From Rhodobacterales bacterium LSUCC0387 (GTDB taxonomy: Bacteria > Pseudomonadota > Alphaproteobacteria > Rhodobacterales > Rhodobacteraceae), in contig WVSR01000002.1 of assembly GCA_015689775.1 (NCBI GenBank), positions 310,001 to 374,000 on the forward strand: DNA of 64,000 bases, written 5' to 3'. A program made the translations under genes and the position numbers. Below, one piece after another: positions 47,894-57,563 of the stretch; the stretch's first letter is position 1; every line of letters begins with the position of its first letter. Under the pieces are notes generated by a model. It worked only from the letters and a program-made list of their open reading frames with translations, made no database searches and was not told where the DNA came from.

Positions 47894-49282
47894 ATGCGCT
47901 ACATCTCGACACGCGGCACAGCGCCTGAACTGACATTTGAGGACGCCATGTTGACGGGGCTTGCCCGTGATGGGGGGCTGTATGTGCCTGTAAGCGTCCC
48001 GCAGTTAAGCCATGCGGAGATCGCCGCAATGGCGGGTCTGCCTTATGAGGAGGTCGCCTTTCGCGTGATGCGCCCCTTCGTGGGCAATACATTCAGCGAT
48101 AGTGAATTTGGCGATATCATCACCCGCGCCTATCAGGGCTTTCGCCACGCAAGCCGCGCCCCGCTCAAGGAATTGGCACCCAATCATTTCCTGATGGAGT
48201 TGTTCCACGGCCCCACCTTGGCGTTCAAAGATTTTGCGATGCAGCTGATTGGGCAAATGTTTGAGCATAGCCTAACCAAACGCGGGCAGCATGTGACCAT
48301 TGTGGGGGCAACGTCAGGCGATACCGGCTCTGCCGCAATGGAGGCCTTTCGCGGGCTTGATGCGGTGTCGGTGTTCATCCTGTTCCCCCATGGCCGTGTG
48401 TCCGAGGTGCAACGCCGCCAAATGACCACTGTCACCGAGGCCAATGCCCATGCTTTGGCCATTGACGGCACATTTGACGATGCGCAGGCGCGGCTCAAAG
48501 ATATGTTTAATGATCTTACCTTCCGCGATGAGGTGCGCTTGGCAGGGGTGAACTCAATCAACTGGGCGCGTGTCATGGCGCAGGTTGTCTATTATTTTAC
48601 CGCCGCAGTCAGCCTTGGCGCCCCGCATCGTGCCGTCAGTTTTACTGTGCCGACTGGTAATTTCGGCGATATTTTTGCGGGCTATATCGCGCGCCAAATG
48701 GGTCTGCCGATTGATCGTCTTGTGGTGGCGACCAACAGCAATGACATTTTGGATCGCGCCTTGCGCACGGGCGGCTATCATATGGGCGGCGTGCAGGCCA
48801 CAATCAGCCCTTCGATGGATATCGAAGTGTCGTCCAATTTTGAGCGGGCACTATTTGATGCGTATGGTCGTGACGCAGGCGCGGTGGTGCAATCCATGGC
48901 TGCGTTGAAATCCGAAGGCGGGTTTGACATCAGCCAAGGCGCGCTTGAGGCTTTGCGGGACATCTTTGCCTCGGGTCGTGCAAGCGAGGATGAGACATCC
49001 GCGATGATCACATCTTGCCTGTCAACATCGGGTGAGCTGCTTTGCCCCCATTCCGCAGTCGGGGTTCATGTGGCCCAAGAGCACCTTGGGACGACCCCGA
49101 TGGTTACATTGGCCACAGCGCATCCTGCGAAATTCCCCGATGCGGTCGAGGCGGCAACGGGCATCCGCCCCGCATTACCGCCCCATATGGCAGATTTGTT
49201 CGAGCGTTCCGAACGGGTGCAGCGCGTGCCAAATGACCTTGCCGCCCTAGAGGCGTTGATCCGCGAAAAGGTGGCCGCATGA
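47894..49282 (+). CDS. thrC: Threonine synthase
   Basis: 462 aa PLP enzyme of the gram-negative/fungal (class 2) form. It converts O-phosphohomoserine to threonine. The PLP lysine is Lys112 in GPTLAFKDFAMQ; VGATSGDTGSAAMEAFRG binds the PLP phosphate, and PTGNFGDIFAGYIARQMGLP is conserved. The N-terminus MRYISTRGTAPELTFEDAML is canonical. It overlaps the M16 peptidase start (ATGA) and follows SURF1 by 13 bp. Confidence 0.97.
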   Translation: MRYISTRGTAPELTFEDAMLTGLARDGGLYVPVSVPQLSHAEIAAMAGLPYEEVAFRVMRPFVGNTFSDSEFGDIITRAYQGFRHASRAPLKELAPNHFLMELFHGPTLAFKDFAMQLIGQMFEHSLTKRGQHVTIVGATSGDTGSAAMEAFRGLDAVSVFILFPHGRVSEVQRRQMTTVTEANAHALAIDGTFDDAQARLKDMFNDLTFRDEVRLAGVNSINWARVMAQVVYYFTAAVSLGAPHRAVSFTVPTGNFGDIFAGYIARQMGLPIDRLVVATNSNDILDRALRTGGYHMGGVQATISPSMDIEVSSNFERALFDAYGRDAGAVVQSMAALKSEGGFDISQGALEALRDIFASGRASEDETSAMITSCLSTSGELLCPHSAVGVHVAQEHLGTTPMVTLATAHPAKFPDAVEAATGIRPALPPHMADLFERSERVQRVPNDLAALEALIREKVAA

Positions 49283-50541
49283 GTGTTGAGATGCACCAAC
49301 TCTCCAACGGGTTGCGGGTGATCACCGAACGGATGGAGGGGCTTCAATCCGCTGCAATCGGGGTTTGGGTGTCCGCAGGCGGGCGCCATGAGCGGGTCGA
49401 GCAAAACGGCATCGCGCATTTCCTTGAACATATGGCCTTTAAGGGCACGAAACGGCGCAGCGCGCTGCAAATCGCCGAGGAGATCGAAGATGTAGGCGGC
49501 TATATCAACGCCTATACCTCGCGCGAAGTCACCGCCTATTACGCGCGCGTGCTGGAACAAGATGTGCCCCTTGCTCTTGATATGATTGCCGATATCGTGC
49601 TGAACCCTGTGTTTGATCCGCGCGAGATCGAGGTTGAGCGGGGCGTCATCCTACAAGAAATCGGTCAGGCGAATGACACGCCTGATGATGTGATTTTCGA
49701 CTGGCTTCAGGAAACGGCCTATCCCAACCAACCGCTTGGGCGCACCATTCTTGGCCCCAGTGAGCGGGTGCGCGGCTTTGGTCGCGAGGATTTTAGCCAA
49801 TTCGTGACCGAACATTATGGCCCCGATCAGATGATCCTATCGGCCGCAGGGGCAGTGGATCACGCGCAGATCGTGCGACTTGCTGAAGAGAATTTTGGCC
49901 ATTTGCCCTCACGCCGCGCGGCCCCCGCACCTTTGGCGCAATTTGCAGGCGGAGAATTCCGCAAGGTGAAAAAACTGGAACAGGCTCATATTGCGATGGC
50001 CTTTGAAACACCAGGATATCGGTCTGACGACATCTACACCGCGCAGATTTACGCAAGCGCGCTTGGCGGGGGCATGTCCTCGCGCCTTTTCCAAGAATTG
50101 CGCGAAAAGCGTGGCCTGTGCTATTCGATTTTTGCCCAAGTGGGGGCCTTTGATGAAACGGGCCTTCTCACCATTTACGCAGGCACGGGCGGCAAGGATG
50201 TGGGGGATTTGGCGCTTTTGAGCATGGATGAGATCAAGCGCGCCGCCAGTGATTTGAACCAAGCCGAGCTTGATCGCGCGCGCGCGCAGATGAAAGCGGG
50301 GCTTTTGATGGGGCTTGAAAGCCCATCTTCCCGCGCCGAACGTCTGGCACGGGTTTTGGCCATCTGGGATCGCGTGCCGCCCCTAGAAGAGACTGTGGCG
50401 CGGATCGATGTCGTTAGCCTTGCGCATATTCGTGACTTTGGCGCAGGGATTGCCGAAAGCGGTGCGCTTGCCTTGGCACTTTATGGGCCCGTCAGCAAAG
50501 CGCCTGATTACTCGCAATTGACGCAGCGTTTGGCGGCTTGA
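49279..50541 (+). CDS. M16-family zinc peptidase (processing-peptidase-like)
   Basis: 420 aa. The inverted zinc motif HFLEH at residues 47-51 (GIAHFLEHMAFKGT) with the distal Glu in EIEVERGVILQEI define an active M16 subunit. The C-terminal M16 domain includes ALGGGMSSRLFQELREKRGL. It resembles mitochondrial processing peptidase beta and bacterial PepR-type proteins. The physiological substrate is unknown. It is coupled to thrC (ATGA) and to the following GNAT gene (TGATG). Confidence 0.93.
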   Translation: MSVEMHQLSNGLRVITERMEGLQSAAIGVWVSAGGRHERVEQNGIAHFLEHMAFKGTKRRSALQIAEEIEDVGGYINAYTSREVTAYYARVLEQDVPLALDMIADIVLNPVFDPREIEVERGVILQEIGQANDTPDDVIFDWLQETAYPNQPLGRTILGPSERVRGFGREDFSQFVTEHYGPDQMILSAAGAVDHAQIVRLAEENFGHLPSRRAAPAPLAQFAGGEFRKVKKLEQAHIAMAFETPGYRSDDIYTAQIYASALGGGMSSRLFQELREKRGLCYSIFAQVGAFDETGLLTIYAGTGGKDVGDLALLSMDEIKRAASDLNQAELDRARAQMKAGLLMGLESPSSRAERLARVLAIWDRVPPLEETVARIDVVSLAHIRDFGAGIAESGALALALYGPVSKAPDYSQLTQRLAA

Positions 50542-51125
50542 TGCTGAGGCGGCGGCCGAAACTTGCCATTGAAACCGAGCGCATGACCCTGCGCCTGCCT
50601 CTGCATGAGGATTATCGCCATTGGGCGGGATTGCGCGAGGCATCAGCGTCCTTTCTGCAGCCATGGGAGCCTGCTTGGTCATCGGATCATCTGACCCGCA
50701 AAAGCTTTTCCGCGCGGGTCTATTGGGCACAGCGTGCCTCATCGGAAGAAAGCGCGCTGCCGCTGTTTTTGATCCGCCGCGAAGACCAACGCCTGCTTGG
50801 CGCCGTCACCTTGGACAATATTCGCCGTGGCCCCGCGCAAGCGGGAACGATTGGCTATTGGATTGGGCAGCCATATGCGCGCAACGGATACATGCGCGAG
50901 GCGGTGGTGGCCTTGATCCACTACGCCTTTACCCGCCTTGATCTGTCCCGCATCGAAAGCGCCTGTTTGCCTGAAAATACGGCCTCCCGTGGTCTTTTGG
51001 AGAAATGTGGCTATAAATATGAGGGGGTCGCGCAAAGCTATTTGCAGATCAATGGACGCTGGCGCAACCATGTGCTTTACGCCAATTTGCGCAGTGACCG
51101 CCGTGGCCGCACCGAAGTGGGCTGA
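50541..51125 (+). CDS. GNAT-family acetyltransferase, RimJ/RimL-like
   Basis: 194 aa from ATG 50541, which overlaps the M16 peptidase stop. IETERMTLRLPLHEDYRHWA is the usual start of RimJ-like enzymes, and GTIGYWIGQPYARNGYMREA with RIESACLPENTASRGLLEKC are the acetyl-CoA and substrate segments; YKYEGVAQSYLQINGRWRNH closes the fold. RimJ acetylates the N-terminus of ribosomal protein S5; whether this protein does so is not known. Confidence 0.9.
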   Translation: MLRRRPKLAIETERMTLRLPLHEDYRHWAGLREASASFLQPWEPAWSSDHLTRKSFSARVYWAQRASSEESALPLFLIRREDQRLLGAVTLDNIRRGPAQAGTIGYWIGQPYARNGYMREAVVALIHYAFTRLDLSRIESACLPENTASRGLLEKCGYKYEGVAQSYLQINGRWRNHVLYANLRSDRRGRTEVG

Positions 51126-51152
51126 GGCTGTGTGAGTGAAAGGGGAGCAAGC

Positions 51153-52559
51153 GTGACAGCTGCATCAAAACTTGCTGCGTTGAAGGACGATTTGCCCGCA
51201 GATATCTGGCGCGAGGCGACCCCAAACTATCTCGAAGAACCGCGTGGGCGGTGGCAGGGCAAAGCTGCGGCTATTTTAGCGCCTCGCTCCTCCCAAGAGG
51301 TCGCATTGGCTATTCGTGCGTGTGCAACACATGGGGTGGCGGTGATCCCCTATGGCGGTGGCACAGGCTTGGTCGGTGGGCAGCTGTCGGAAAATTTTGA
51401 CCACGGCGTGATTTTGTCGATGGAGCGGATGCGCGCCATCCGTGCGGTGGATGAAGATGGACGCAGCCTAACCGTGGAGGCGGGCGTGATCTTGGCCGAC
51501 ATTCACGCGACCGCGCAAAAGGCAGGACTACTTTTCCCCCTAAGCCTTGCAAGTCAAGGATCGGCGCGCATTGGCGGTCTTTTGGCGACCAATGCGGGCG
51601 GGGTGAATGTTCTGCGCTATGGCAATGCGCGGGATTTGGTTTTGGGTATCGAGGCGGTGATGCCCAATGGAAGCATTTTCCACGGTCTGTCGCCTCTGCG
51701 CAAAAATAACACGGGCTATGATCTGCGCCATTTGCTGATCGGCTCAGAGGGCACATTGGGCATCATCACAGCGGCCAGTTTAAGGCTCTTCCCTGACCCC
51801 GCCGCGCGAGGCGCGGCACTGATGGCGGTGCCTGATCCACGCGCGGCCCTGGCTTTGTTGCGAATGACGCAGGATATGGTAGGCGAGGGGCTTTCGGCCT
51901 TTGAATTGATGCACCGCCAAGGGTTTGATTTCTTGGCAGAGGTCGGGCCAAATTTGCGTCAACCTTTTGATGAAATCCCCGAATGGTGCGTTTTAATCGA
52001 TTTGGGCCTTGGCGCGGGCCAAGATCCCGCCGCGCTGTTGGAGGGGCTATTTGCCCACGCCTTTGAGGCGGATTTGGTCAGCGATGGGGTGATTGCGCAA
52101 TCAATGGCGCAGCGGGATGATTTCTGGGCCCTGCGCGAAAATATTCCTGAAGCAAATCGGCGCATCGGCTCAGTGAGTTCACATGATATTTCCTTGCCCG
52201 TGGGGTTGGTGCCGCAATTCATCGCTGACATTCCCGCGCGCATCGCCAAGATCGGGCAATTCCGCCATAATTGCTTTGGTCATATGGGGGATGGGAATTT
52301 GCATTACAACATCTTCCCCATGCCTGGAAAAAACCGCACGGATCATCTGGCAGAGCGGGATGTGATCAAGCGCGCAATGCATGATTTGGTGCATGAGATG
52401 GGCGGATCGGTGTCGGCTGAACATGGGATCGGGCGGCTTAAGGTGGATGACCTTGAACGCTATGGCGACCCTGTCAAATTGGCCGCGATGCGCGCGATTA
52501 AGGCCGCTCTCGACCCGCACGGCATCATGAACCCAGGCGCAGTATTGCGTGGCAAATAG
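51153..52559 (+). CDS. FAD-binding oxidoreductase (GlcD/D-2-hydroxyacid dehydrogenase family)
   Basis: 468 aa from a GTG at 51153 with GGGGAG upstream; another GTG at 51132 lacks a good site. The FAD-binding PCMH domain has IPYGGGTGLVGGQL, PLSLASQGSARIGGLLATNA, GGVNVLRYGNARDLVLGIEA and SEGTLGIITAASLRLFPDP. The C-terminal FAD-oxidase domain contains NCFGHMGDGNLHYNIFP and VSAEHGIGRLK. The family oxidises D-lactate, glycolate or D-2-hydroxyglutarate. It is the last gene before the AT-rich segment. Confidence 0.9.
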   Translation: MTAASKLAALKDDLPADIWREATPNYLEEPRGRWQGKAAAILAPRSSQEVALAIRACATHGVAVIPYGGGTGLVGGQLSENFDHGVILSMERMRAIRAVDEDGRSLTVEAGVILADIHATAQKAGLLFPLSLASQGSARIGGLLATNAGGVNVLRYGNARDLVLGIEAVMPNGSIFHGLSPLRKNNTGYDLRHLLIGSEGTLGIITAASLRLFPDPAARGAALMAVPDPRAALALLRMTQDMVGEGLSAFELMHRQGFDFLAEVGPNLRQPFDEIPEWCVLIDLGLGAGQDPAALLEGLFAHAFEADLVSDGVIAQSMAQRDDFWALRENIPEANRRIGSVSSHDISLPVGLVPQFIADIPARIAKIGQFRHNCFGHMGDGNLHYNIFPMPGKNRTDHLAERDVIKRAMHDLVHEMGGSVSAEHGIGRLKVDDLERYGDPVKLAAMRAIKAALDPHGIMNPGAVLRGK

Positions 52560-52647
52560 TTTTAACCAAAAATTCAATAACCCTAGTAAAACTGTGCGCA
52601 TACTATAACGTTTGGCTCATCGATCAGTTTTTATTGAGGTGTTGTTA

Positions 52648-53748
52648 ATGGTAAAGATTGTAAGTGTCTTACCCCGCCTTTTCCGGTTGCCGTTAGCAGA
52701 AGTATTGTCGGATGCGAAGCATGGAGATCACACCCATTTTGAGTTGATCACTGCTACTGTGAAGTTGGATGACGGCAGTGAAGGTACTGGGTATTCTTAC
52801 ACCGGCGGATGGGGTGGTCACGCGATTAAGGCCATGATTGAGCATGATTTGACGCCGTTTTTGATTGGCAAAGATGCTACTCAAATTGAGCAATTACATG
52901 ACGAAATGCGTTGGCATATTCACTATGTGGGACGAGGTGGTGTTTCGGCCTTTGCAATTGCAGCAGTTGATGTTGCATTGTGGGATATTCGCGGTAAACG
53001 AAGCAATTTATCTCTGTGTGAAATGGCTGGCGGTGTAAGTCGAACCTGTAAGGCATACGTAGGCGGCATCGATCTAAATTTCCCTCTTGAAAAACTTTTG
53101 TCCAATATGGACCAGGCCGTTCAAAGCGGGTTCAATGGCGTAAAAATTAAGATTGGCCGTGAGGACCTGGGAGAAGACATCGAGAGAATATATGCGGTGC
53201 GAGAGCGAATTGGTTTAGACACGACCTTTATGGTTGATGCAAATTATGGCATGTCTGTCGACCAAGCAATTTCTGCCATCCGGCAGTTTGAAAATGCCAA
53301 TATTACCTGGTTTGAGGAACCGATCGATCCTGATGACTTAAACGGATACAGGATTATAAGTGAACAAACTGGCTTCCCGCTGGCTATTGGCGAGAACTGT
53401 CACTCAATTCACGACTTTGAACTTTTAGAGCAGACTAAGGCCTTCAGTTTTTTTCAACCAGATGTGGCCACTTGCGGTGGTATCACAACGTGGTTGCGTG
53501 CGGCGGCTTTGGCCGAGCGTAACGGAATAAGCGTTTGTACTCATGGAATGCAGGAACTTCATGTTAGTCTGCTGTGTGGACGCGAAAATGCAGGCTGGTT
53601 GGAAGTTCATGCCTTTCCCATCGATACGTACACGCATCAGCCGTTAAAGCTTAATCAAGACCACATGGCTGTTGCGCCACAGCTCCCAGGCATTGGTGTC
53701 ACTTTTGATTGGGACAAGCTTGAAGCTGACAATAGCTTAGCATCCTAG
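52648..53748 (+). CDS. Mandelate racemase/muconate-lactonizing enzyme family protein
   Basis: 366 aa from ATG 52648 (GAGGTG upstream). Enolase superfamily: N-terminal capping domain, then a TIM barrel. All mandelate-racemase active-site positions appear, shifted by two from the known enzyme: Lys166 and Lys168 (VKIKIG), metal ligands Asp197 (VDANYG), Glu223 (WFEEP) and Glu249 (GEN), the Asp272-His299 dyad (QPD, CTHG) and Glu319 (WLEVHA). This two-base arrangement suits racemases and acid-sugar dehydratases. The substrate is not predictable. It is the first gene of the AT-rich segment. Confidence 0.88.
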   Translation: MVKIVSVLPRLFRLPLAEVLSDAKHGDHTHFELITATVKLDDGSEGTGYSYTGGWGGHAIKAMIEHDLTPFLIGKDATQIEQLHDEMRWHIHYVGRGGVSAFAIAAVDVALWDIRGKRSNLSLCEMAGGVSRTCKAYVGGIDLNFPLEKLLSNMDQAVQSGFNGVKIKIGREDLGEDIERIYAVRERIGLDTTFMVDANYGMSVDQAISAIRQFENANITWFEEPIDPDDLNGYRIISEQTGFPLAIGENCHSIHDFELLEQTKAFSFFQPDVATCGGITTWLRAAALAERNGISVCTHGMQELHVSLLCGRENAGWLEVHAFPIDTYTHQPLKLNQDHMAVAPQLPGIGVTFDWDKLEADNSLAS

Positions 53749-53782
53749 TGGCATGTTGTCAGGAAATCTTGCTTATATTCGA

Positions 53783-54754
53783 TTACAGCATAGCCCTTTG
53801 GTTGAACATTAATTTTTGAAATATTGGATCTGGTAGAAGAGAGGTCAGACGCATTATTGAGTAGCTAAAGCCGAAAGCAAAAATTGCTCTCACCAGCAAA
53901 ATCGTAGTTAAAGATGGTCCAAGCAGCATCATGAGGCCTACATCCTCGAATACCGAGTGAAATAAATTTATCAAAACTAATGAGCCGACGACGGATCGTA
54001 TCGGGATTGTCCCTTGCTTAACTTCTTTGATCATGAGCCCGCCTCCGAACCCGAGTCCAAGGGTGAGGCCCACTATGACGATAGTTGCGGCGTTCGTTCC
54101 GATGTCTAATATTTTGAGGAAGGGCGATAGTATCAGCTGGATGATTTTTTCAACGCCGACTGATCTTAAAATTTCAATTGCAATCATCAATACGATGATA
54201 ATGGCTTGAATAAAGAGTAGTCCAAAAATTTGATCCAAAATCCATTGCTGCAGTGTGGGGTCAGACACCATTGTTGGGAGGTGAAGGCTCGCTTGGTTTT
54301 GAAATAACCCTAAATTTAAGAAGGAGACGTGTAGGAGGTAACAAAATATGAATCCCCCTCCCACGCGGATGAGAACAGTTGGTAGAATTCGCAAGCCTGC
54401 GTTTCGCGAGATTAGCGACTCCACGATTAGCCCATGGGTGAAGAGCATAAATGAAGCAATAATGGTTGTTTGTGCTACAGTTAGGTTCAGTGCTTCAGGA
54501 GTAGAGGATAAGACCAATAGTCCTGCGTAGGGGTTAGTCAGCAATGTAGTGGTAATTGCTAGTGCAACTTCTGCTGGCAGCCCTATTACTCCAAGCAGAG
54601 GAGCAACCTGAGTAGTTAACAATGACGTTGCACCAAAACTATCGAGGACTTTAATAACAATTATAGTCGGTATCATGACCTTAAATAGCTCATAAGACAC
54701 AATATATATGTCTTTAATTAAATTATGTATTTTTTGTTTAACCAAATTCGTCAT
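53783..54754 (-). CDS. Nucleoside-recognition (Gate) domain membrane protein
   Basis: 323 aa with about eight to nine hydrophobic segments in two similar halves. The first half includes TNPYAGLLVLSSTPEALNLT and ASFMLFTHGLIVESLI, the second VIVGLTLGLGFGGGLMIKEV and INLFHSVFEDVGLMMLLG. These Gly-rich helix segments are typical of Gate-domain transporters such as spore maturation protein and YjiG/YjiH relatives. It could be a transporter for the substrate or product of its neighbours. It is divergent from the SDR gene at 54836. Confidence 0.65.
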   Translation of the reverse strand: MTNLVKQKIHNLIKDIYIVSYELFKVMIPTIIVIKVLDSFGATSLLTTQVAPLLGVIGLPAEVALAITTTLLTNPYAGLLVLSSTPEALNLTVAQTTIIASFMLFTHGLIVESLISRNAGLRILPTVLIRVGGGFIFCYLLHVSFLNLGLFQNQASLHLPTMVSDPTLQQWILDQIFGLLFIQAIIIVLMIAIEILRSVGVEKIIQLILSPFLKILDIGTNAATIVIVGLTLGLGFGGGLMIKEVKQGTIPIRSVVGSLVLINLFHSVFEDVGLMMLLGPSLTTILLVRAIFAFGFSYSIMRLTSLLPDPIFQKLMFNQRAML

Positions 54755-54835
54755 GGGAGACCTAAATATTTAAATAGACAGTGAGCCAATTCTTTATACG
54801 TTCAGATAAAGGCATCTTTGTTCAAAGGTAAAACA

Positions 54836-55615
54836 ATGACTTCATTTAATGTGAATTTTTCAGAATTCGAGGGCAAGAAAATCCTGATAACAGGTGCATC
54901 GACCGGAATAGGCTCTGAGTTAGCGAAAGCGTTTGCGCAGCAAGGTGCAAAAGTGGGCTTGCACTATTTTTCTTCTGAAGATGCGGCCAATCAGCTGGCT
55001 GCAGATATTCGGAAATCTGGTGGTTCAGTCGAATTGGTAAGGGCTAATGCCAGTAATTCTGAAGAACTAGCTGCCGCCGTGAAAGATGTTGCAGAGCGTC
55101 TGGGCGGAATAAATGGTTTGATTAACAATGCTGGGGGTATGGTGCGCCGCGTGCCGTATGCCGAGGCCAGTGACAAAGACTATGACGAAATAATGGATCT
55201 AAATGCGCGATCCATAATCGTCGCATCAAAGGCTGCATTGCCTTATCTTAAAGCTGAGGGGGGGTTCGTAATTAACACGACTTCAATTGCAGCGCGCAAT
55301 GGAGCCAGTGGAGGTGCCGGTCTGTATGGTTCGTCGAAGGCATTCGTGTCTAACGTTACCCGCGGCATGGCCAAGGAGTGGATTGAGTACGGTGTTCGTG
55401 TAAATGCCGTTGCTCCAGGTGTGATTACAACGCCCTTCCATGAACGCTATTCAACCCAGGCCCAACTTGACGCAATGCTGAAAACTGTTCCGCAAGGGCG
55501 CCTTGGTCAAGCGCAGGATTGTGTGGGAGCGTTCCTATTTTTAGCTTCACAGGCTCTGTCTGGGTACATTATTGGGCAAACAATCGAGGTCAATGGCGGG
55601 CAGTTAATGCCGTGA
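54836..55615 (+). CDS. Short-chain dehydrogenase/reductase (classical SDR)
   Basis: 259 aa from ATG 54836 (AAAGG upstream). The cofactor motif is ILITGASTGIGSELAKAF (about residues 16-33) and NNAG at 97-100. The catalytic residues are Ser150 (NTTSIAAR), Tyr164 and Lys168 (YGSSK), all intact. LSGYIIGQTIEVNGGQL near the C-terminus is usual. The sequence around the cofactor site suggests NADP(H) use, but that is uncertain. It resembles 3-oxoacyl-ACP reductase/glucose dehydrogenase-type proteins that oxidise a secondary alcohol. Confidence 0.88.
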   Translation: MTSFNVNFSEFEGKKILITGASTGIGSELAKAFAQQGAKVGLHYFSSEDAANQLAADIRKSGGSVELVRANASNSEELAAAVKDVAERLGGINGLINNAGGMVRRVPYAEASDKDYDEIMDLNARSIIVASKAALPYLKAEGGFVINTTSIAARNGASGGAGLYGSSKAFVSNVTRGMAKEWIEYGVRVNAVAPGVITTPFHERYSTQAQLDAMLKTVPQGRLGQAQDCVGAFLFLASQALSGYIIGQTIEVNGGQLMP

Positions 55616-55876
55616 TCAAAGGTCCCATATCGCAATTTCTCATCCATGCTGGGGGGAGTTATCACCAAAGTGATGCTTTCATTGTCTGAGCTTGGCTCAG
55701 TAGAGAGATGCTCTGAACAAGAAAATTCCGAGTAATAAAAAGAGATCGGCTATCGGAAAATCATAAATTCCGATAGCTCATATGACCCAATGTTAGAAAT
55801 AAAAAGAGAGATTATCTGGAGGTTGGCTGGCATCGATCCATAGATGCGTAAGTGGGCAAATGATAAGGAGTGGTAC

Positions 55877-56821
55877 GTGGGATCAAATCGTCAAATGCAA
55901 TCTCTGAGCATCAGATCCTTGGTTTTACTTCTCGCTTTGGCGATTATTTGGGGTACAACTTTTCTGTTTGCGGAAATTGCTCTTACTGAGGTTTCACCCA
56001 CAACCCTTACCTTGCATCGCGTCCTTTGGGCAGTCCCTGTTCTAGGAGCTATTTTATATCAAAAGCGTTACAAAATTCCCTCTGACCTTCGTTTTTGGTT
56101 TGGCTGCTTTGTCATGGGAGCCTTAAATAACGCTCTTCCATTTTCGCTCATTTTTTGGAGCCAGACACAAATTACGAGTGGGTTAGCTGCAATTCTGAAC
56201 TCCACCACATCAGTTTTTGCTATTTTAATAGCCGCTTTGTTTTTGAAAGACGAACCACTTACCATCAAGAAAATATTCGGTGGTATACTGGGAGTAAGCG
56301 GTGCCGTTTTAATTATAGGACCGACGGATCTCAACAATCTTGACCTACTCAGTATTGCACAGATGGCCATGCTGGCTGCTACAATTTCCTATGCTTTTGC
56401 GGGAGTATGGTCTCGATTGTCGCTTTCTGGATATCACCCACTTATAAATGCTTTTGGCATGTTGACCGCTACGACATTTTTGATGACACCTATCGTAATT
56501 TTCACTGATGGCACTCCAAGTTTCATGTTGTCGGTGCCAGTTTGGGCATCAGTTATTGCTATATCGGTATTTTGTACTGCACTGGCTTATGTATTGTATT
56601 TTGAGATCATAAAGCTCTCTGGAGCTTCCAATGCCCTGCTGGTAACGTTGTTAATACCAATTTTTGCAGTAACTGCAGGTCATTTGTTCCTTGACGAAGT
56701 AATCGAAAAAATAGATTTCGTTGGCTTTGGGATTATAATTCTCGGTTTTATAGTAATTGACGGTCGCTTAACTAAATTTTTCACAACGTCCAAGTTTGTG
56801 TTCAAGCTTAAATCAAAGTGA
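55877..56821 (+). CDS. EamA/DMT-family transporter
   Basis: 314 aa from a GTG at 55877, chosen because AAGGAG lies 6 bp upstream; ATGs at 55844 and 55895 are in frame. Ten hydrophobic segments form two EamA repeats: LLALAIIWGTTFLFAEIALT starts the first, LAATISYAFAGVWSRLSLSG the second. Probably an inner-membrane metabolite exporter. It is the second DMT protein of the window (see 8043-8972), and much more AT-rich than the first. The 261-bp gap before it shows no other gene. Confidence 0.87.
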   Translation: MGSNRQMQSLSIRSLVLLLALAIIWGTTFLFAEIALTEVSPTTLTLHRVLWAVPVLGAILYQKRYKIPSDLRFWFGCFVMGALNNALPFSLIFWSQTQITSGLAAILNSTTSVFAILIAALFLKDEPLTIKKIFGGILGVSGAVLIIGPTDLNNLDLLSIAQMAMLAATISYAFAGVWSRLSLSGYHPLINAFGMLTATTFLMTPIVIFTDGTPSFMLSVPVWASVIAISVFCTALAYVLYFEIIKLSGASNALLVTLLIPIFAVTAGHLFLDEVIEKIDFVGFGIIILGFIVIDGRLTKFFTTSKFVFKLKSK

Positions 56822-57272
56822 TTGATTGAAGTGCTGGCATGGCGACACCATCAAGGGAAGAGGAACACTATTCATCCCATGCCAGCTAATGTATTCTACC
56901 ACAGGTTGTTCCGATTTGCAAGTCAAAACCTATATGTTGTTTCCAGAGGGGCTTCACTGGTATAGGTGAAAATTTAAAAGCTTAACCGATGAAAACGAGG
57001 CCGTGAAAACTCTCTGAAAGGTTTATCAGTCTGAGAAGCGAATTATTCGCACAACGGTGTAGGGGTTTCCAAATTTTCGGGGCCTACCAATATTGGTTTA
57101 GCTGCGGCCAAATTCGTTCAATAAATCCTCGACAGTTTTCCTTGAACAACCCATTTTCGTGTTCTGGTCATAAGTAATCGAGGCGGCCTAGCGCACTTGA
57201 CTGAGTAATAAGGAGTGCCCAAGCTGCTGACAGTGCCTTTCCATACGTAACAATCAGCAGAGGATATTTGAC
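56822..57272. other. Intergenic region in the AT-rich segment (451 bp)
   Basis: No intact gene. On the minus strand around 57000-57170 two adjacent open stretches separated by one stop (MGCSRKTVEDLLNEFGRS and GRPRKFGNPYTVVRIIRF) look somewhat protein-like but match nothing I can name. AGAGGA just before 57273 is the DUF1330 ribosome binding site. No hairpin of note. Confidence 0.4.
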
Positions 57273-57563
57273 ATGTCAAAAGGATACTTAGTGGCCAACA
57301 TTAGGGTCAAAGATGCTGAAAAGTTCCAAACATTTTCAGGAATGGCTGCGCCGGCTATTAAGAAGTACGGCGGGAAGGTTCTGGCTAGAGGTCCAGCAGC
57401 AGACAGACATGAAGGTCAACTCACCGGCACAGTCATGATGATTGAGTTTGATAGCAAGGAAGCTGCAGAGGCATTTTACTTTAGCGCCGAATATCAAGCC
57501 GCGAAGGCAGTACGAGAAGAATGTGCAGATACAGACCTCATGATTATTGAGGGTACTGAGTAG
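57273..57563 (+). CDS. DUF1330 domain-containing protein
   Basis: 96 aa with AGAGGA upstream. KGYLVANIRVKDAEKFQTFS at the N-terminus and MMIEFDSKEAAEAFYFSAEY near residues 56-75 identify the DUF1330 ferredoxin-like fold (dimeric alpha/beta barrel). Its function is unknown; members often sit beside catabolic enzymes. It is single, with gaps on both sides, within the AT-rich segment. Confidence 0.88.
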   Translation: MSKGYLVANIRVKDAEKFQTFSGMAAPAIKKYGGKVLARGPAADRHEGQLTGTVMMIEFDSKEAAEAFYFSAEYQAAKAVREECADTDLMIIEGTE

